Source: an uncultured Lachnospiraceae bacterium (lineage in GTDB: Bacteria; Bacillota; Clostridia; Lachnospirales; Lachnospiraceae). Taken from it: DNA of 52,154 nt. This document shows positions 42,200 to 50,693 of this stretch, piece after piece. The stretch spans positions 1 to 52,154 of the forward strand of contig CAOKWI010000026.1 of NCBI GenBank assembly GCA_948473115.1, given 5' to 3'. Under the pieces are notes generated by a model. The model worked only from the letters and a program-made list of their open reading frames with translations, was not told where the DNA came from and did no database searches. Positions within the stretch are counted from its first letter, which is position 1; each line of letters opens with the position of its first letter. Both the position numbers and the translations under genes were made by a program.

Positions 42200-43072
42200 T
42201 TATTCCCCCTTGGAATACGTTAAGAGCATCAGCTTCTTCTTCAACTCCGAAAGCTGTGTACCCAGTCCGCAGTCAAAGATACCGCCGTCTGTCTCTATGG
42301 TACACTCGCTCTGTCCCATGGTAATGTCTTCCACTACCTCCACAGTGCTGTTTCCGGCAGCCGCTCCCGCCATAAGCTGCTTCTTCTGCATACTGACAAA
42401 AGGATAATCTTCCTTGGACACATGGATGATAAAGCTGTGTGACCCTTCCACCTTGCGGATGGTATTGGAGATCAGGTGGGCAAGCACCTCTTTCTGATCC
42501 TCCAGGCCAATTCCGAATATATGCTCATAAATATCAGTAACCGCATCAATAAACTGGGGTTCGAGCTCGTCAATCATCTGCTGGTAATGTTCCTCCAGCT
42601 GTTGCTCCTTCAAGGCATATTCCTGCCGGAGTTTTTCCGCCTCTGCCCGGGCATTGGCATATCCCTCGTCATACCCCTGGGTTCTCGCCTGCTCCAGGAT
42701 CTGTACCCGCTCCTCCTCAGCCTGTCTACGCGCTTCCTTCCGGATCTGTTCCGCCTTTACCTGGGCGTCTGTGATCTTCTCCTGCGCATCCACAGCGGCC
42801 TGTTCCAGAATCCTCTGCGCCTCCTCCGACACATGCTCCGGGGTCTCCTCGAAAATGGCTTCGGCCTCCTGCGCATCCTCCTCGGACAATACTTCTATAC
42901 GCGATGCGTTCAATCCTGCCACAAAACCATCCGCAGATAATGTCTCTTTCTTTTTGGCAAGCTCTGCCAGACGGTGCTCCGCCAGGACATTGGTATCAAT
43001 AACACGTGTTTCTTCCTCGGCCGCGGCAACATACATCCGCTTTACCAGATTCCTAGACAACAATCTCGTCAC
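42200..43072 (-). CDS. fliH: Flagellar assembly protein FliH
   Basis: A 290-residue FliH that regulates FliI. An N-terminal segment precedes a long Glu/Ala/Gln-rich coiled coil (about 70-160, EEAQRILEQAAVDAQEKITD onward), and the C-terminal domain resembles the stator part of ATP synthases (AHLISNTIRKVEGSHSFIIH). It overlaps the end of fliG by 20 nt. The GTG at 43072 sits directly on GGAG. The TTG at 43063 has ideal spacing to GGAGGTGA, so the true start may be TTG. Confidence 0.9.
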   Translation of the reverse strand: MTRLLSRNLVKRMYVAAAEEETRVIDTNVLAEHRLAELAKKKETLSADGFVAGLNASRIEVLSEEDAQEAEAIFEETPEHVSEEAQRILEQAAVDAQEKITDAQVKAEQIRKEARRQAEEERVQILEQARTQGYDEGYANARAEAEKLRQEYALKEQQLEEHYQQMIDELEPQFIDAVTDIYEHIFGIGLEDQKEVLAHLISNTIRKVEGSHSFIIHVSKEDYPFVSMQKKQLMAGAAAGNSTVEVVEDITMGQSECTIETDGGIFDCGLGTQLSELKKKLMLLTYSKGE

Positions 43073-44063
43073 CTCCGCCTCTGGAAATCACGATCTCTCC
43101 GGAATCCTCCAGCTTACGGATGATATTTACGATCTTCTGCTGTGCTTCCTCCACATCCTTCATACGGACAGGTCCCATAAACTCCATGTCTTCCTTGATC
43201 ATAACAGCAAGACGCTTGGAGAGGTTGTTGAAGATCGCATTCTGTACCTGCTCGTTGGCGCCTTTCAGCGCAATGCCCAGATCATTGTTGTCCACATCAC
43301 GCAGCACACGCTGGATCGCCCTGTCGTCCAGAAGGAGCACATCCTCGAACACGAACATTTTCTTTCTGATCTCGTCCGCCAGCTCGGGCTCCTCGATCTC
43401 CAGAGTTTCCATGATATGACGCTCCGTACCGCGGTCTACCGTATTCAGGATCTCTACCACCGCGTCCACACCGCCGATAATGGTGTAATCCTGGTTTACC
43501 AGGCTGGCAAGCTTGGATTCCAAAACCTTCTCAACCTCCTTGATGATGTCAGGACTGGTGCGATCCATGACCGCAATACGCCTTGCCACATCCGCCTGTC
43601 TGTCGGGAGGCAGGGCGGAAATAATAAGGGCCGCCTGCCCGGGCGCCAGATAAGACAGGATGAGCGCGATGGTCTGTGGATGTTCGTCCTGGATAAAATT
43701 GATCAGCTGGGAAGCATCCGTCTTGCGGACAAATTCGAAAGGCTTCACCTGCAGCGACGCAGTCAGCTTGCTGATAACGTCCATCGCCTTCTCGGATCCC
43801 AGCGCCTTCTCCAGAAGGTCCCTCGCATATGTAATACCGCCCTCCGCAATATACTGCTGGGCGAGACACACTTCATAAAATTCGTTGATGACGTCCTCTT
43901 TCACCTGCGGCGTCACGCTTCTGGTATTCGCAATTTCAAGGGTCAGTTCTTCGATCTCTTCCTCTTTCAGGTGCTTGAAAATACCGGCGGAGCGTTCCGG
44001 CCCCAGCGCGATCAGAAGAATCGCTGCCTTTTGTATTCCCTTAAGTCCTTCGTTTTTCGCCAT
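43053..44063 (-). CDS. fliG: Flagellar motor switch protein FliG
   Basis: A 336-residue C-ring protein that meets the stator. The N-terminal FliF-binding domain begins GIQKAAILLIALGPE. The middle domain has the EHPQT motif (FIQDEHPQTIALIL). The C-terminal domain carries the charged torque helix (DEIRKKMFVFEDVLLLDDRAI) and AIFNNLSKRLAVMIKEDMEF. Length is normal. A 386-nt spacer full of hairpins separates it from fliF. Confidence 0.97.
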   Translation of the reverse strand: MAKNEGLKGIQKAAILLIALGPERSAGIFKHLKEEEIEELTLEIANTRSVTPQVKEDVINEFYEVCLAQQYIAEGGITYARDLLEKALGSEKAMDVISKLTASLQVKPFEFVRKTDASQLINFIQDEHPQTIALILSYLAPGQAALIISALPPDRQADVARRIAVMDRTSPDIIKEVEKVLESKLASLVNQDYTIIGGVDAVVEILNTVDRGTERHIMETLEIEEPELADEIRKKMFVFEDVLLLDDRAIQRVLRDVDNNDLGIALKGANEQVQNAIFNNLSKRLAVMIKEDMEFMGPVRMKDVEEAQQKIVNIIRKLEDSGEIVISRGGGDEIVV

Positions 44064-44096
44064 ACCCTATATCCCTCATTTCATATTTGACTCTCT

Positions 44097-44308
44097 CTTC
44101 ACCTTAACTCCCATGCTTTCGCTTCGAAGAATCTCAGTTCCGGATAAAAAATTGCCTCTCCGAGGCAATTCGAAGAATGCGTTGCATTCTTCCCCAGCCA
44201 GGACGGAATTTCCTATAGGTAAAAAAGAGTGCTTCACACTCTTGCGAGATTTGCTCCGCAAACTCGTGAACGCACGCCCCTGACGGCGCAGTTTCCTATA
44301 AGGTGAAG
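44097..44308. repeat. Hairpin-array intergenic element (fliF-fliG spacer, left part)
   Basis: An outer inverted repeat CTTCACCTT (44097-44105)/AAGGTGAAG (44300-44308) encloses four hairpins: AATTGCCTC/GAGGCAATT, GAAGAATGC/GCATTCTTC, AAGAGTG/CACTCTT, and CGAG-TTTGC/GCAAA-CTCG. A repeated TTTCCTATA sequence occurs twice. No coding potential is evident. With copy B it fills the 386-nt gap 44064-44449 between fliG and fliF. Confidence 0.7.
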
Positions 44309-44314
44309 AATGCC

Positions 44315-44449
44315 GACGCAGCCGACACAAACTAATCCCATGGAACTTCGTTCCAGGAAGAACGCTGTTCTCGCGTTCTTCCGTGTGAGATTTAGAACTT
44401 CTTGGCGTCCCATCCTATGATGGGACGACTTTAGAAGTTCTTCTCACAC
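44315..44449. repeat. Multi-hairpin intergenic element, copy B (fliF-fliG spacer)
   Basis: It has the same plan as copy A: GGAAC/GTTCC with TTC loop, GAAGAACGC/GCGTTCTTC with a 7-nt loop, outer arms GTGTGAG/CTCACAC, middle arms AGAACTTCT/AGAAGTTCT, inner hairpin GTCCCATC/GATGGGAC. The stretch around CCATGGAACTTCGTTCC is identical in both copies, while the other stems differ but stay paired. It lies directly behind the fliF stop, as copy A lies behind flhB. Confidence 0.8.
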
Positions 44450-46054
44450 TTAGCCCCAGTCCTCGTTCAGCCAGTTCCTGAGCAGATTTGCCGCGGCATC
44501 GGGATTATCATCCACAAACTTCTCGATCATCTTGCGCGTCTCGGACTTGGTCTCCACATCAATATCCTCAACCGTTTCAGGATTGGACTGCAGCATACTC
44601 TCCACGGAAAGCTCCTCCTCTTCCGCAGCCTCCTGCCTGGACTTCATACTGCGCAGAACCACAAACGCCAGCAGCGCCAGAATCAGCACGATCAGGAAGA
44701 TGCTGAGCACATCCGTAGCCGCAACATTCAGTCCCTCTTTGTCAAAGAATATGGGGGACTCATAGGCAATGATCGTGATCCGCTCCCTGTCAATACCGGT
44801 CGCATGGGCTGCCATGTCATAAAACTCATCGTCCACCGTCATGCGGACATCCTCGCCGTGGGCAGCTTTGAACTCTTCCCAGCTGGTGCCGTCCAGAAGT
44901 CCCTGGTCATCCACCTGCTCCTCGTAATACTCATGGTAGGTGATCATGGCTATGGACATGGAAGAATTGGCATAATCAATGCTGCCAGCAGGAGAAACAC
45001 CGGTTTTGGAATATTCATTGGGCAGATATTTATCGCTGACCTCCGTGGAGGAGGATTCACTGTTGGCGCTATTCGGATTCACATATGTATTGAGGTTGCC
45101 GCCTTCCCCGTTGGAATCTGTCCCGGGTACTCCCGCCACACCATTGGTGCTTTCAGACTCAAACTGGTTATGTTCCGCCAGCATACCCTGTGTCATCCCG
45201 TCCGGAGCGGAATATTCTTTCACCGCTTCCTCATAGCTGGAAAAGTCCACTACCAGATGGCTGGTCACTTCCACCATGTCAAACTGTTTCGTGCCGTACA
45301 GCACTCTCCTGACCTGATTGGAAAGCATGGATTCCGCCTGGTTCTGCAGCTCATGCAGGGAATTGGCGATACCCGCCGTACTGTAATCATCCCCGCCGGC
45401 AAACAGAAGATTTGCATCCTGATCCATGATGGTAATGTTGGCAGTGGTCTCGCATCCCAGCATAGTCGCTGCCGACCTTGCGATGGCTGCCGCCTGGGAA
45501 TTGGAGATGGTTCCATTCAGGGTCAGCTGGATATAGGCGCTGGCATCCTGCTGTCCCGCTATCAGCGTGCCATCCTGCTTAGGTATGTTTACCATTGCCA
45601 TAACATCCCTTATAGGCGCCAATGTGCCGAACGCCTGCTGCAATTCTGCCTGTAACCAGAGACCATAGTACCTCTCCTTATCAGAATTGGTGGTAGACAT
45701 ACCACTCTTCATATAGTCCTCAAAATCAAGGCTCTGGGGCCGGTAACCCTGTGACGCAAGCGCATAATTGGCCTCAGGTACCTGCTCCTTCTTCACCTCG
45801 ATTGTCAGCAGATCCGAGGAATCCTTATGGACAATTCCCGCATCATCCAATATCTTTATGACTTTTGCCGCTTCCGTAGCGTCACTATAGACACCAAACC
45901 GTGTGTATTGCGGCCTTGTAAACGCATATATGATAATGGCAAAGGTAAAAATGACAACTGCGGCGATTGCAATAATGATCGTTTTCTGCTTTGCCGTGAA
46001 TTTATTCCACCATTCCAGTATCTTTGCCGGTATTTCTTTTAGCCTGTCAGCCAT
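44450..46054 (-). CDS. fliF: Flagellar MS-ring protein FliF
   Basis: A 534-residue MS-ring protein with two membrane helices (about 24-46 and 438-462). The N-terminal ring-building motifs include VPEANYALASQGYRPQSLDFE, and a middle collar domain lies at about 120-410. The C-terminal cytoplasmic tail is acidic and ends MIEKFVDDNPDAAANLLRNW, the FliG-binding part. Length is normal. It follows fliE after 38 nt. Confidence 0.97.
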   Translation of the reverse strand: MADRLKEIPAKILEWWNKFTAKQKTIIIAIAAVVIFTFAIIIYAFTRPQYTRFGVYSDATEAAKVIKILDDAGIVHKDSSDLLTIEVKKEQVPEANYALASQGYRPQSLDFEDYMKSGMSTTNSDKERYYGLWLQAELQQAFGTLAPIRDVMAMVNIPKQDGTLIAGQQDASAYIQLTLNGTISNSQAAAIARSAATMLGCETTANITIMDQDANLLFAGGDDYSTAGIANSLHELQNQAESMLSNQVRRVLYGTKQFDMVEVTSHLVVDFSSYEEAVKEYSAPDGMTQGMLAEHNQFESESTNGVAGVPGTDSNGEGGNLNTYVNPNSANSESSSTEVSDKYLPNEYSKTGVSPAGSIDYANSSMSIAMITYHEYYEEQVDDQGLLDGTSWEEFKAAHGEDVRMTVDDEFYDMAAHATGIDRERITIIAYESPIFFDKEGLNVAATDVLSIFLIVLILALLAFVVLRSMKSRQEAAEEEELSVESMLQSNPETVEDIDVETKSETRKMIEKFVDDNPDAAANLLRNWLNEDWG

Positions 46055-46092
46055 GACACTTCTCCCCTAGTCACTTTTTTTGATCAGATGGA

Positions 46093-46431
46093 TCATACCT
46101 GCATCTGCATGATCTCTTTATAAGCCTCCAGGAGTTTATCCCTGATCGCTACCGTATACTGTAATGCGGTGGAAGCCTTCTGCATGGCGATCATCAGATC
46201 GTGCGTGTTTTCTGTCTCGCCCATGGCAAACCTGATCTTCTCATCCTCGGCGTCCGACAAATAGCCGTTGGTAGTCTTGATATTGTCGATAGCAGTATGT
46301 AAAAAAGATTCAAAAAGTGTTCCTTCGGCCTTTTCACGTTCCTCCGCCAGCGTTCCTGTCAATGAGGAGACAGAGGACGTCTTATCCAACCCCCTCAGGC
46401 CCGAAATACCTGTAATTGCTGATAAATCCAT
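46093..46431 (-). CDS. fliE: Flagellar hook-basal body protein FliE
   Basis: A 112-residue FliE, the adapter between MS ring and rod. The conserved C-terminal half reads LMIAMQKASTALQYTVAIRDKLLEAYKEIM. The N-terminus is short and polar. It follows flgC after 114 nt, in the same order as in B. subtilis. Confidence 0.94.
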   Translation of the reverse strand: MDLSAITGISGLRGLDKTSSVSSLTGTLAEEREKAEGTLFESFLHTAIDNIKTTNGYLSDAEDEKIRFAMGETENTHDLMIAMQKASTALQYTVAIRDKLLEAYKEIMQMQV

Positions 46432-46545
46432 TATACCCTCCTAAAAACGTTCTGTTTTGTCTGTATTATCGTAACTGCCCAGGCAACCCCTTCCGCAAAG
46501 CCAAAATTGTATGGAGACTTATCTGAACGGTTACGTATCATCTCG

Positions 46546-46995
46546 TTAACTGTTCAGTTCCAGTCCCTGGAGTGCCATGGCCTTGCTGGCACTAAATGCC
46601 GTGGAATTGGCCTCGTATGCCCTGCTGGCGTCGATCAGGTTCGTCATCTCGGTAATGATATTCACATTGGGATATGTAACATACCCATTCTCATCCGCAT
46701 CCGGATGGGCTGGATCATATGCCATCGTCATCTCCGTCTCGTAATCCTCATAAACACCGCTCACCTTTACCCCTTTTCCGGTATAGCCATGGGAGTACGC
46801 CGCTTCACCCAGCACCCTGCTGAAACTTGTCTGTCCTCCCTTTTCCTCGAAAGTCACAATCTTCCTGCGGTAAGGGGTACCGTCTGCCGTCCTGGTGGTG
46901 TTGGCATTGGCCACATTCTCGGAAATGGTATCCATGCGATATCTCTGCGCGGTCAAACCGGACGCATTGATATTAAAAGCGTCAAACATACTCAT
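46546..46995 (-). CDS. flgC: Flagellar basal body rod protein FlgC
   Basis: A 149-residue proximal rod protein. It begins MSMFDAFNINASGLTAQRYR with the rod-family ENVANANTTRT segment, and has the usual ending VNIITEMTNLIDASRAYEANS. GGAGGTAGGAGAGT precedes the ATG. It follows flgB after 16 nt. Confidence 0.96.
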   Translation of the reverse strand: MSMFDAFNINASGLTAQRYRMDTISENVANANTTRTADGTPYRRKIVTFEEKGGQTSFSRVLGEAAYSHGYTGKGVKVSGVYEDYETEMTMAYDPAHPDADENGYVTYPNVNIITEMTNLIDASRAYEANSTAFSASKAMALQGLELNS

Positions 46996-47011
46996 ACTCT
47001 CCTACCTCCGT

Positions 47012-47401
47012 TTATTTCATCACTGCCTTGAGATTGGCAAATTCCTGATTGATACTGGTGATCAGTCCCTGATACTTCAGCTGGTTCTCCGCCAGCATGA
47101 CATTTTCATTCTCTATATCCACATTGTTCCCGTCAAGGCGGTAAGAATAATTCGCATAGTCCGTGAAGACCTTGGGCGCAAGACAGTTAGACCTGATGGA
47201 AGCCACCTTGGCATCAGTCGTCTCGTAACGGCTGCTTCCCAGAGCGCTCTTCAGCACAGATTCAAATGCCACATCCTGCCTCTTGTAACCGGGAGTATCC
47301 ACATTCGAGATATTGTTGCCGATTGCCTCGTTGCGGAGCCAGCTGGCATCGGCTGCCTTGTCGAGAACCCTGACATAATCGAATACATTCGTCTGAAACA
47401 T
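47012..47401 (-). CDS. flgB: Flagellar basal body rod protein FlgB
   Basis: A 129-residue proximal rod protein and first gene of the fla/che operon. The motif LRNEAIGNNISNVDTPGYKR is definitive, and it ends VMLAENQLKYQGLITSIN. The ATG at 47401 has AAAGGGGAATTGTTT before it, so I prefer it over an in-frame start six codons earlier that overlaps the ribosome binding site. It is transcribed from a SigA-type promoter at 47461-47488. Confidence 0.96.
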   Translation of the reverse strand: MFQTNVFDYVRVLDKAADASWLRNEAIGNNISNVDTPGYKRQDVAFESVLKSALGSSRYETTDAKVASIRSNCLAPKVFTDYANYSYRLDGNNVDIENENVMLAENQLKYQGLITSINQEFANLKAVMK

Positions 47402-47460
47402 AAACAATTCCCCTTTCATATCATACCAGTAAAAGAAATGTTACACACCCACTCTATTCT

Positions 47461-47488
47461 ATTATAGTGAATTTCAGAAAAAAAACAA
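47461..47488 (-). promoter_or_regulatory. fla/che operon promoter (SigA type)
   Basis: On the minus strand TTGTTT (47483-47488), 16 bp, then TATAAT (47461-47466), about 60 nt upstream of flgB. The spacer contains a CodY-box-like sequence. Confidence 0.72.
47469..47483. promoter_or_regulatory. Putative CodY box in the flgB promoter
   Basis: GAATTTCAGAAAAAA matches the CodY consensus AATTTTCWGAAAATT at 11 of 15 positions, with the whole TTTCAGAAA core intact. It sits between -35 and -10, where a bound repressor would block RNA polymerase. CodY represses the fla/che promoter in B. subtilis. Confidence 0.5.
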
Positions 47489-47525
47489 TAAAATTTGTGC
47501 TTTTTCATAAAAAAATTGAAAAGAG

Positions 47526-47547
47526 ACTTATTGCGTCCACAATAAAT
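47526..47547 (-). terminator. Probable codY terminator
   Basis: On the minus strand ATTTATTG pairs with CAATAAGT (8 bp with one G-T) across a 6-nt loop, followed by CTCTTTTCAATTTTTTT. It lies between codY and flgB. A second 8-bp hairpin CGCACAAA/TTTGTGCG lies closer to codY. Confidence 0.5.
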
Positions 47548-47610
47548 CCCTTTATTTTCCAGACTTTCACGCACAAATCCTTTTGTGCGCTTCTATGACC
47601 CGACCGCCGG

Positions 47611-48399
47611 TCAACGCCTTTGGTTCTGGTGTTTCAGTTCCTCGATCTCATCAAAAACCACGTCGTTCAACACCTTGATGTATGTACCCTTCATACCCGA
47701 TGAGCGGGATTCTATCACGCCCGCACTCTCAAATTTACGCAGGGCATTGACAATCACGGAACGGGTGATACCGACCCTGTCAGCTATCTTGCTCGCCACC
47801 AGTATCCCCTCCATGCCGTTCAGTTCATCGAAGATATGGGTGATGGCCTCCATCTCGGAGAAAGACAGGGTACTTATGGCAGACTTTACCACCGCGATCT
47901 TACGGTTCTCCTCCGCGCTCTCCTCGTTCACCGCCCGCAGCATTTCCAGCCCCACTACCGTAGTCCCGTATTCACAAAGGATAATATCGTCAATGTCATA
48001 CTGCTGGTCATTCTTATAGATAAACAGCGTACCCAGCCTCTCGCCGGCGATCTCGATGGGGGTGATAATGGCCTGAACCTTCCCGATCTCCTGGCTCTCA
48101 AAACCCAGCGTTCTCAGGTTCACGTTTTCCTTGGTGGAAAGGACGCCAAGCAGCCTTTCATTCAGCAGGGGATCAATGAAACCGCCCACCGTCTCATTCA
48201 GCAGTTCCTGGATATGTTCTATGCCATCCGCCTTGCCGACACCGAGGACTTTTCCCTTCCGGCTGATCACCAGCACATTGGAGTTAAGGATATCCCGCAT
48301 CACCTTACAGATATCATTGAACACAACCTTGCTGGAATTATTATTGTGCAACAATTTCCCAATCTTACGGGTTTTATCCAAAAGTTGTACACTGCTCAT
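47611..48399 (-). CDS. codY: GTP-sensing transcriptional repressor CodY
   Basis: A 262-residue CodY that senses GTP and branched-chain amino acids and represses nutrient-scavenging and, in Bacillus, motility genes. The N-terminal GAF domain (about 1-155) begins SVQLLDKTRKIGKLLHNNNS. A linker helix and the C-terminal winged helix follow, with ASKIADRVGITRSVIVNALR and SRSSGMKGTYIKVLN, both strongly conserved. GGAGGAATTTGT precedes the ATG. It lies between topA and flgB, close to the B. subtilis order, but without the clpQY and codV genes. Confidence 0.98.
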   Translation of the reverse strand: MSSVQLLDKTRKIGKLLHNNNSSKVVFNDICKVMRDILNSNVLVISRKGKVLGVGKADGIEHIQELLNETVGGFIDPLLNERLLGVLSTKENVNLRTLGFESQEIGKVQAIITPIEIAGERLGTLFIYKNDQQYDIDDIILCEYGTTVVGLEMLRAVNEESAEENRKIAVVKSAISTLSFSEMEAITHIFDELNGMEGILVASKIADRVGITRSVIVNALRKFESAGVIESRSSGMKGTYIKVLNDVVFDEIEELKHQNQRR

Positions 48400-48441
48400 A
48401 CAAATTCCTCCGTTTTATGATCATCACCCAATCACATTCCT

Positions 48442-48470
48442 ATTTTAACATAAACTTCAGAATAATACAA
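48442..48470 (-). promoter_or_regulatory. codY promoter
   Basis: On the minus strand TTGTAT (48465-48470), exactly 17 bp, then TAAAAT (48442-48447), about 43 nt upstream of the codY start. It overlaps a CodY-box-like sequence. Confidence 0.7.
48452..48466. promoter_or_regulatory. Putative CodY box in the codY promoter
   Basis: AAACTTCAGAATAAT matches AATTTTCWGAAAATT at 11 of 15 positions and, as at flgB, lies in the -35/-10 spacer. It suggests autoregulation. Confidence 0.42.
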
Positions 48471-48491
48471 CTTGTATGCAGTCAATTTATT

Positions 48492-50576
48492 TTACTTTTG
48501 AGATTTATTTGACAATTCTGACAAAACATGGTATCCGCACTGCTCGTCAGGACACACCAGTTTATTTCCCTTTTCCAGGAGCATTGCGCCGCAGCGGGGA
48601 CATTTCTCTCCCGAGGGCTTCTGCCATACCATATAGTCACAGTTGGGATTGTCAATGCACCCGTAATACTTCCTGCCCTTCTTGGTCTTCTTCAGCACAA
48701 TATCCTTTCCGCACTGCGGACAGGCCACGCCGATCTTTTCAAAATATGGCTTTGTGTTCCGGCATTCCGGAAAGCCGGGACATGCCAGGAAGCGCCCGTG
48801 GGGACCGTATTTGATGACCATATTCCTTCCGCAGAGCTCGCAGATTTCCTCGCTGACCTCGTCCTCAAGCTTTACCTCGGACAACTCCTTTTCCGCCTGC
48901 TTCACCGCCTCGTCCAGGTCTGGATAGAAATTGGACACAATGGTCTTCCACTTTACGCTGCCTTCCTCCACACCGTCCAGCAGCGCCTCCATATTGGCCG
49001 TAAAATTCACGTCCACGATGCTGGGAAAAGCCTCCTTCATCATCTTGTTGACCACTTCCCCCAGTTCTGTCACATAGAGGTTCTTATTCTCCCTGGTCAC
49101 ATAGCGCCGCCCCAGGATCGTGGTGATGGTGGGCGCATAGGTGCTGGGGCGTCCGATCCCCAGTTCCTCCAGCGCCCTCACCAGGGAAGCCTCCGTGTAA
49201 TGGGCAGGCGGCTGTGTGAAATGCTGCCCGGGGTCGAAGGAGATAAAGGAAAGCTCGCTTTCCCTGCTCAGTTCGCCGCTCAGCGCGTTTTCCTCCTCCT
49301 TGTCCTCATCGGACACATATACGCTCATAAAACCGTCGAACAGAAGCCTGGATGCCGCCACGGTGAAGACATGCTCTCCCGCCTGGATCCTCACAGTAGT
49401 CGTCTCATACCTGGCGCTGCTCATGCGGCTTGCCGTGAAACGTTTCCAGATCAGCTGATACAGCCGGAACAGGTCACGCGGAAGCTGTTCCTTGATCTCC
49501 AGGGGGATGCGGTTCAGATCCGTGGGGCGAATGGCTTCATGGGCGTCCTGGATCTTCTGCCCGCTCTTTTTCCCGGAAACGGCCGCGGCCTGGTATTCGT
49601 CACCGTATTTTTCACCGATAAATTTCCTTGCCATGGCCTCCGCCTCTTCGGACACCCTTGTGGAATCGGTTCGCAGATAGGTGATCAGGCCAACCGTACC
49701 CTCTCCCTTGATATCCACGCCTTCATACAGCTGCTGTGCCAGGCGCATGGTCTTCTGGGTAGAGAAATTCAGCGTCTTGCTGGCCTCCTGTTGAAGCGTG
49801 GAGGTGGTAAAGGGCAGGGGGGCCTTCTTGACCCGCTCCCCCTTTTTTATTTCGCTGATCCGATAGCCGGCGCCCTTCAAGGAGTCCATAATTTCCCGCG
49901 TCTGCTTTTCCGAGGTGATGGCCTGTTTTCCTGCTGTCGTGCCGTAATATCTGGCCGTCAGAGGCTTCTTTTCCCCTTTGACTCCCAGATTCACATCCAG
50001 CGACCAGTATTCCTCCGGAATAAAGGCATTGATCTCGTCCTCCCTGTCGCAGATAATGCGCAGCGCCACAGACTGAACCCGCCCCGCGCTTAAGCCTCTC
50101 TTGATCTTTGCCCAGAGCAGGGGGGAAATGCGATATCCCACCATACGGTCAAGGACACGGCGCGCCTGCTGGGCGTCCACCAGATTCATGTCGATCTCGC
50201 GGGCATTTTTCAGGGATTCCTTTACCGCATTCTTCGTGATCTCGTTGAAGGTGATCCGGTACACCTTCTTATCCTCCAGCTTCAGCGCGAAAAGCAGATG
50301 CCATGAAATCGCCTCCCCCTCACGGTCAGGGTCGGTAGCCAGATAGATCTTTTCCGCTTTCTTTACTTCCTTCCGCAGATTCGCCAGGATATCGCCCTTT
50401 CCCCTGATGGTGATATATTTCGGCTCATAGTCATGCTCCACATCGATCCCCAGCGTACTCTTGGGCAGATCGCGCACATGGCCGTTGCTTGCCGCAACCT
50501 CATAGTTTGATCCCAGAAATTTCTTGATCGTCTTAACTTTCGCAGGCGATTCAACGATTACCAGATACTTTGCCAT
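48492..50576 (-). CDS. topA: DNA topoisomerase I
   Basis: A 694-residue type IA topoisomerase that relaxes negative supercoils. The Toprim domain starts KYLVIVESPAKVKTIKKFLG and includes the metal site ATDPDREGEAISWHL. The active Tyr is in GLITYLRTDSTRVS. The C-terminus has three Cys4 zinc-ribbon modules (CELCGRN...CPGFPEC, CPQCGKD...CIDNPNC, CPRCGAM...CPDEQC). Length and layout are normal for firmicutes. It has its own promoter upstream and precedes codY by 92 nt. Confidence 0.98.
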   Translation of the reverse strand: MAKYLVIVESPAKVKTIKKFLGSNYEVAASNGHVRDLPKSTLGIDVEHDYEPKYITIRGKGDILANLRKEVKKAEKIYLATDPDREGEAISWHLLFALKLEDKKVYRITFNEITKNAVKESLKNAREIDMNLVDAQQARRVLDRMVGYRISPLLWAKIKRGLSAGRVQSVALRIICDREDEINAFIPEEYWSLDVNLGVKGEKKPLTARYYGTTAGKQAITSEKQTREIMDSLKGAGYRISEIKKGERVKKAPLPFTTSTLQQEASKTLNFSTQKTMRLAQQLYEGVDIKGEGTVGLITYLRTDSTRVSEEAEAMARKFIGEKYGDEYQAAAVSGKKSGQKIQDAHEAIRPTDLNRIPLEIKEQLPRDLFRLYQLIWKRFTASRMSSARYETTTVRIQAGEHVFTVAASRLLFDGFMSVYVSDEDKEEENALSGELSRESELSFISFDPGQHFTQPPAHYTEASLVRALEELGIGRPSTYAPTITTILGRRYVTRENKNLYVTELGEVVNKMMKEAFPSIVDVNFTANMEALLDGVEEGSVKWKTIVSNFYPDLDEAVKQAEKELSEVKLEDEVSEEICELCGRNMVIKYGPHGRFLACPGFPECRNTKPYFEKIGVACPQCGKDIVLKKTKKGRKYYGCIDNPNCDYMVWQKPSGEKCPRCGAMLLEKGNKLVCPDEQCGYHVLSELSNKSQK

Positions 50577-50655
50577 ATGAAAAAATCCCCTTTTCTGTCA
50601 AATTCTGTTTCTTCTATAATAAATATGGTGTTCGCACACAATGTAATCGTGAATC

Positions 50656-50684
50656 ACTATACACCAAAAAATCCAGCGGCGCAA
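50656..50684 (-). promoter_or_regulatory. topA promoter
   Basis: On the minus strand TTGCGC (50679-50684), 17 bp, then TATAGT (50656-50661), about 80 nt upstream of topA and just behind the stop codon of the transporter gene. Confidence 0.6.
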
Positions 50685-50693
50685 GTTTTAATT

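Noticed and set aside
44097..44449. Rho-independent terminators ending the operon between fliF and fliG
   Set aside because: The hairpins lack following T-runs on the minus strand and lie inside an operon that must be transcribed through; they look like palindromic repeats.
48528..50093. Plus-strand open frame (521 codons) opposite topA
   Set aside because: Shadow of a well-conserved topoisomerase gene; no ribosome binding site and no recognisable domain.
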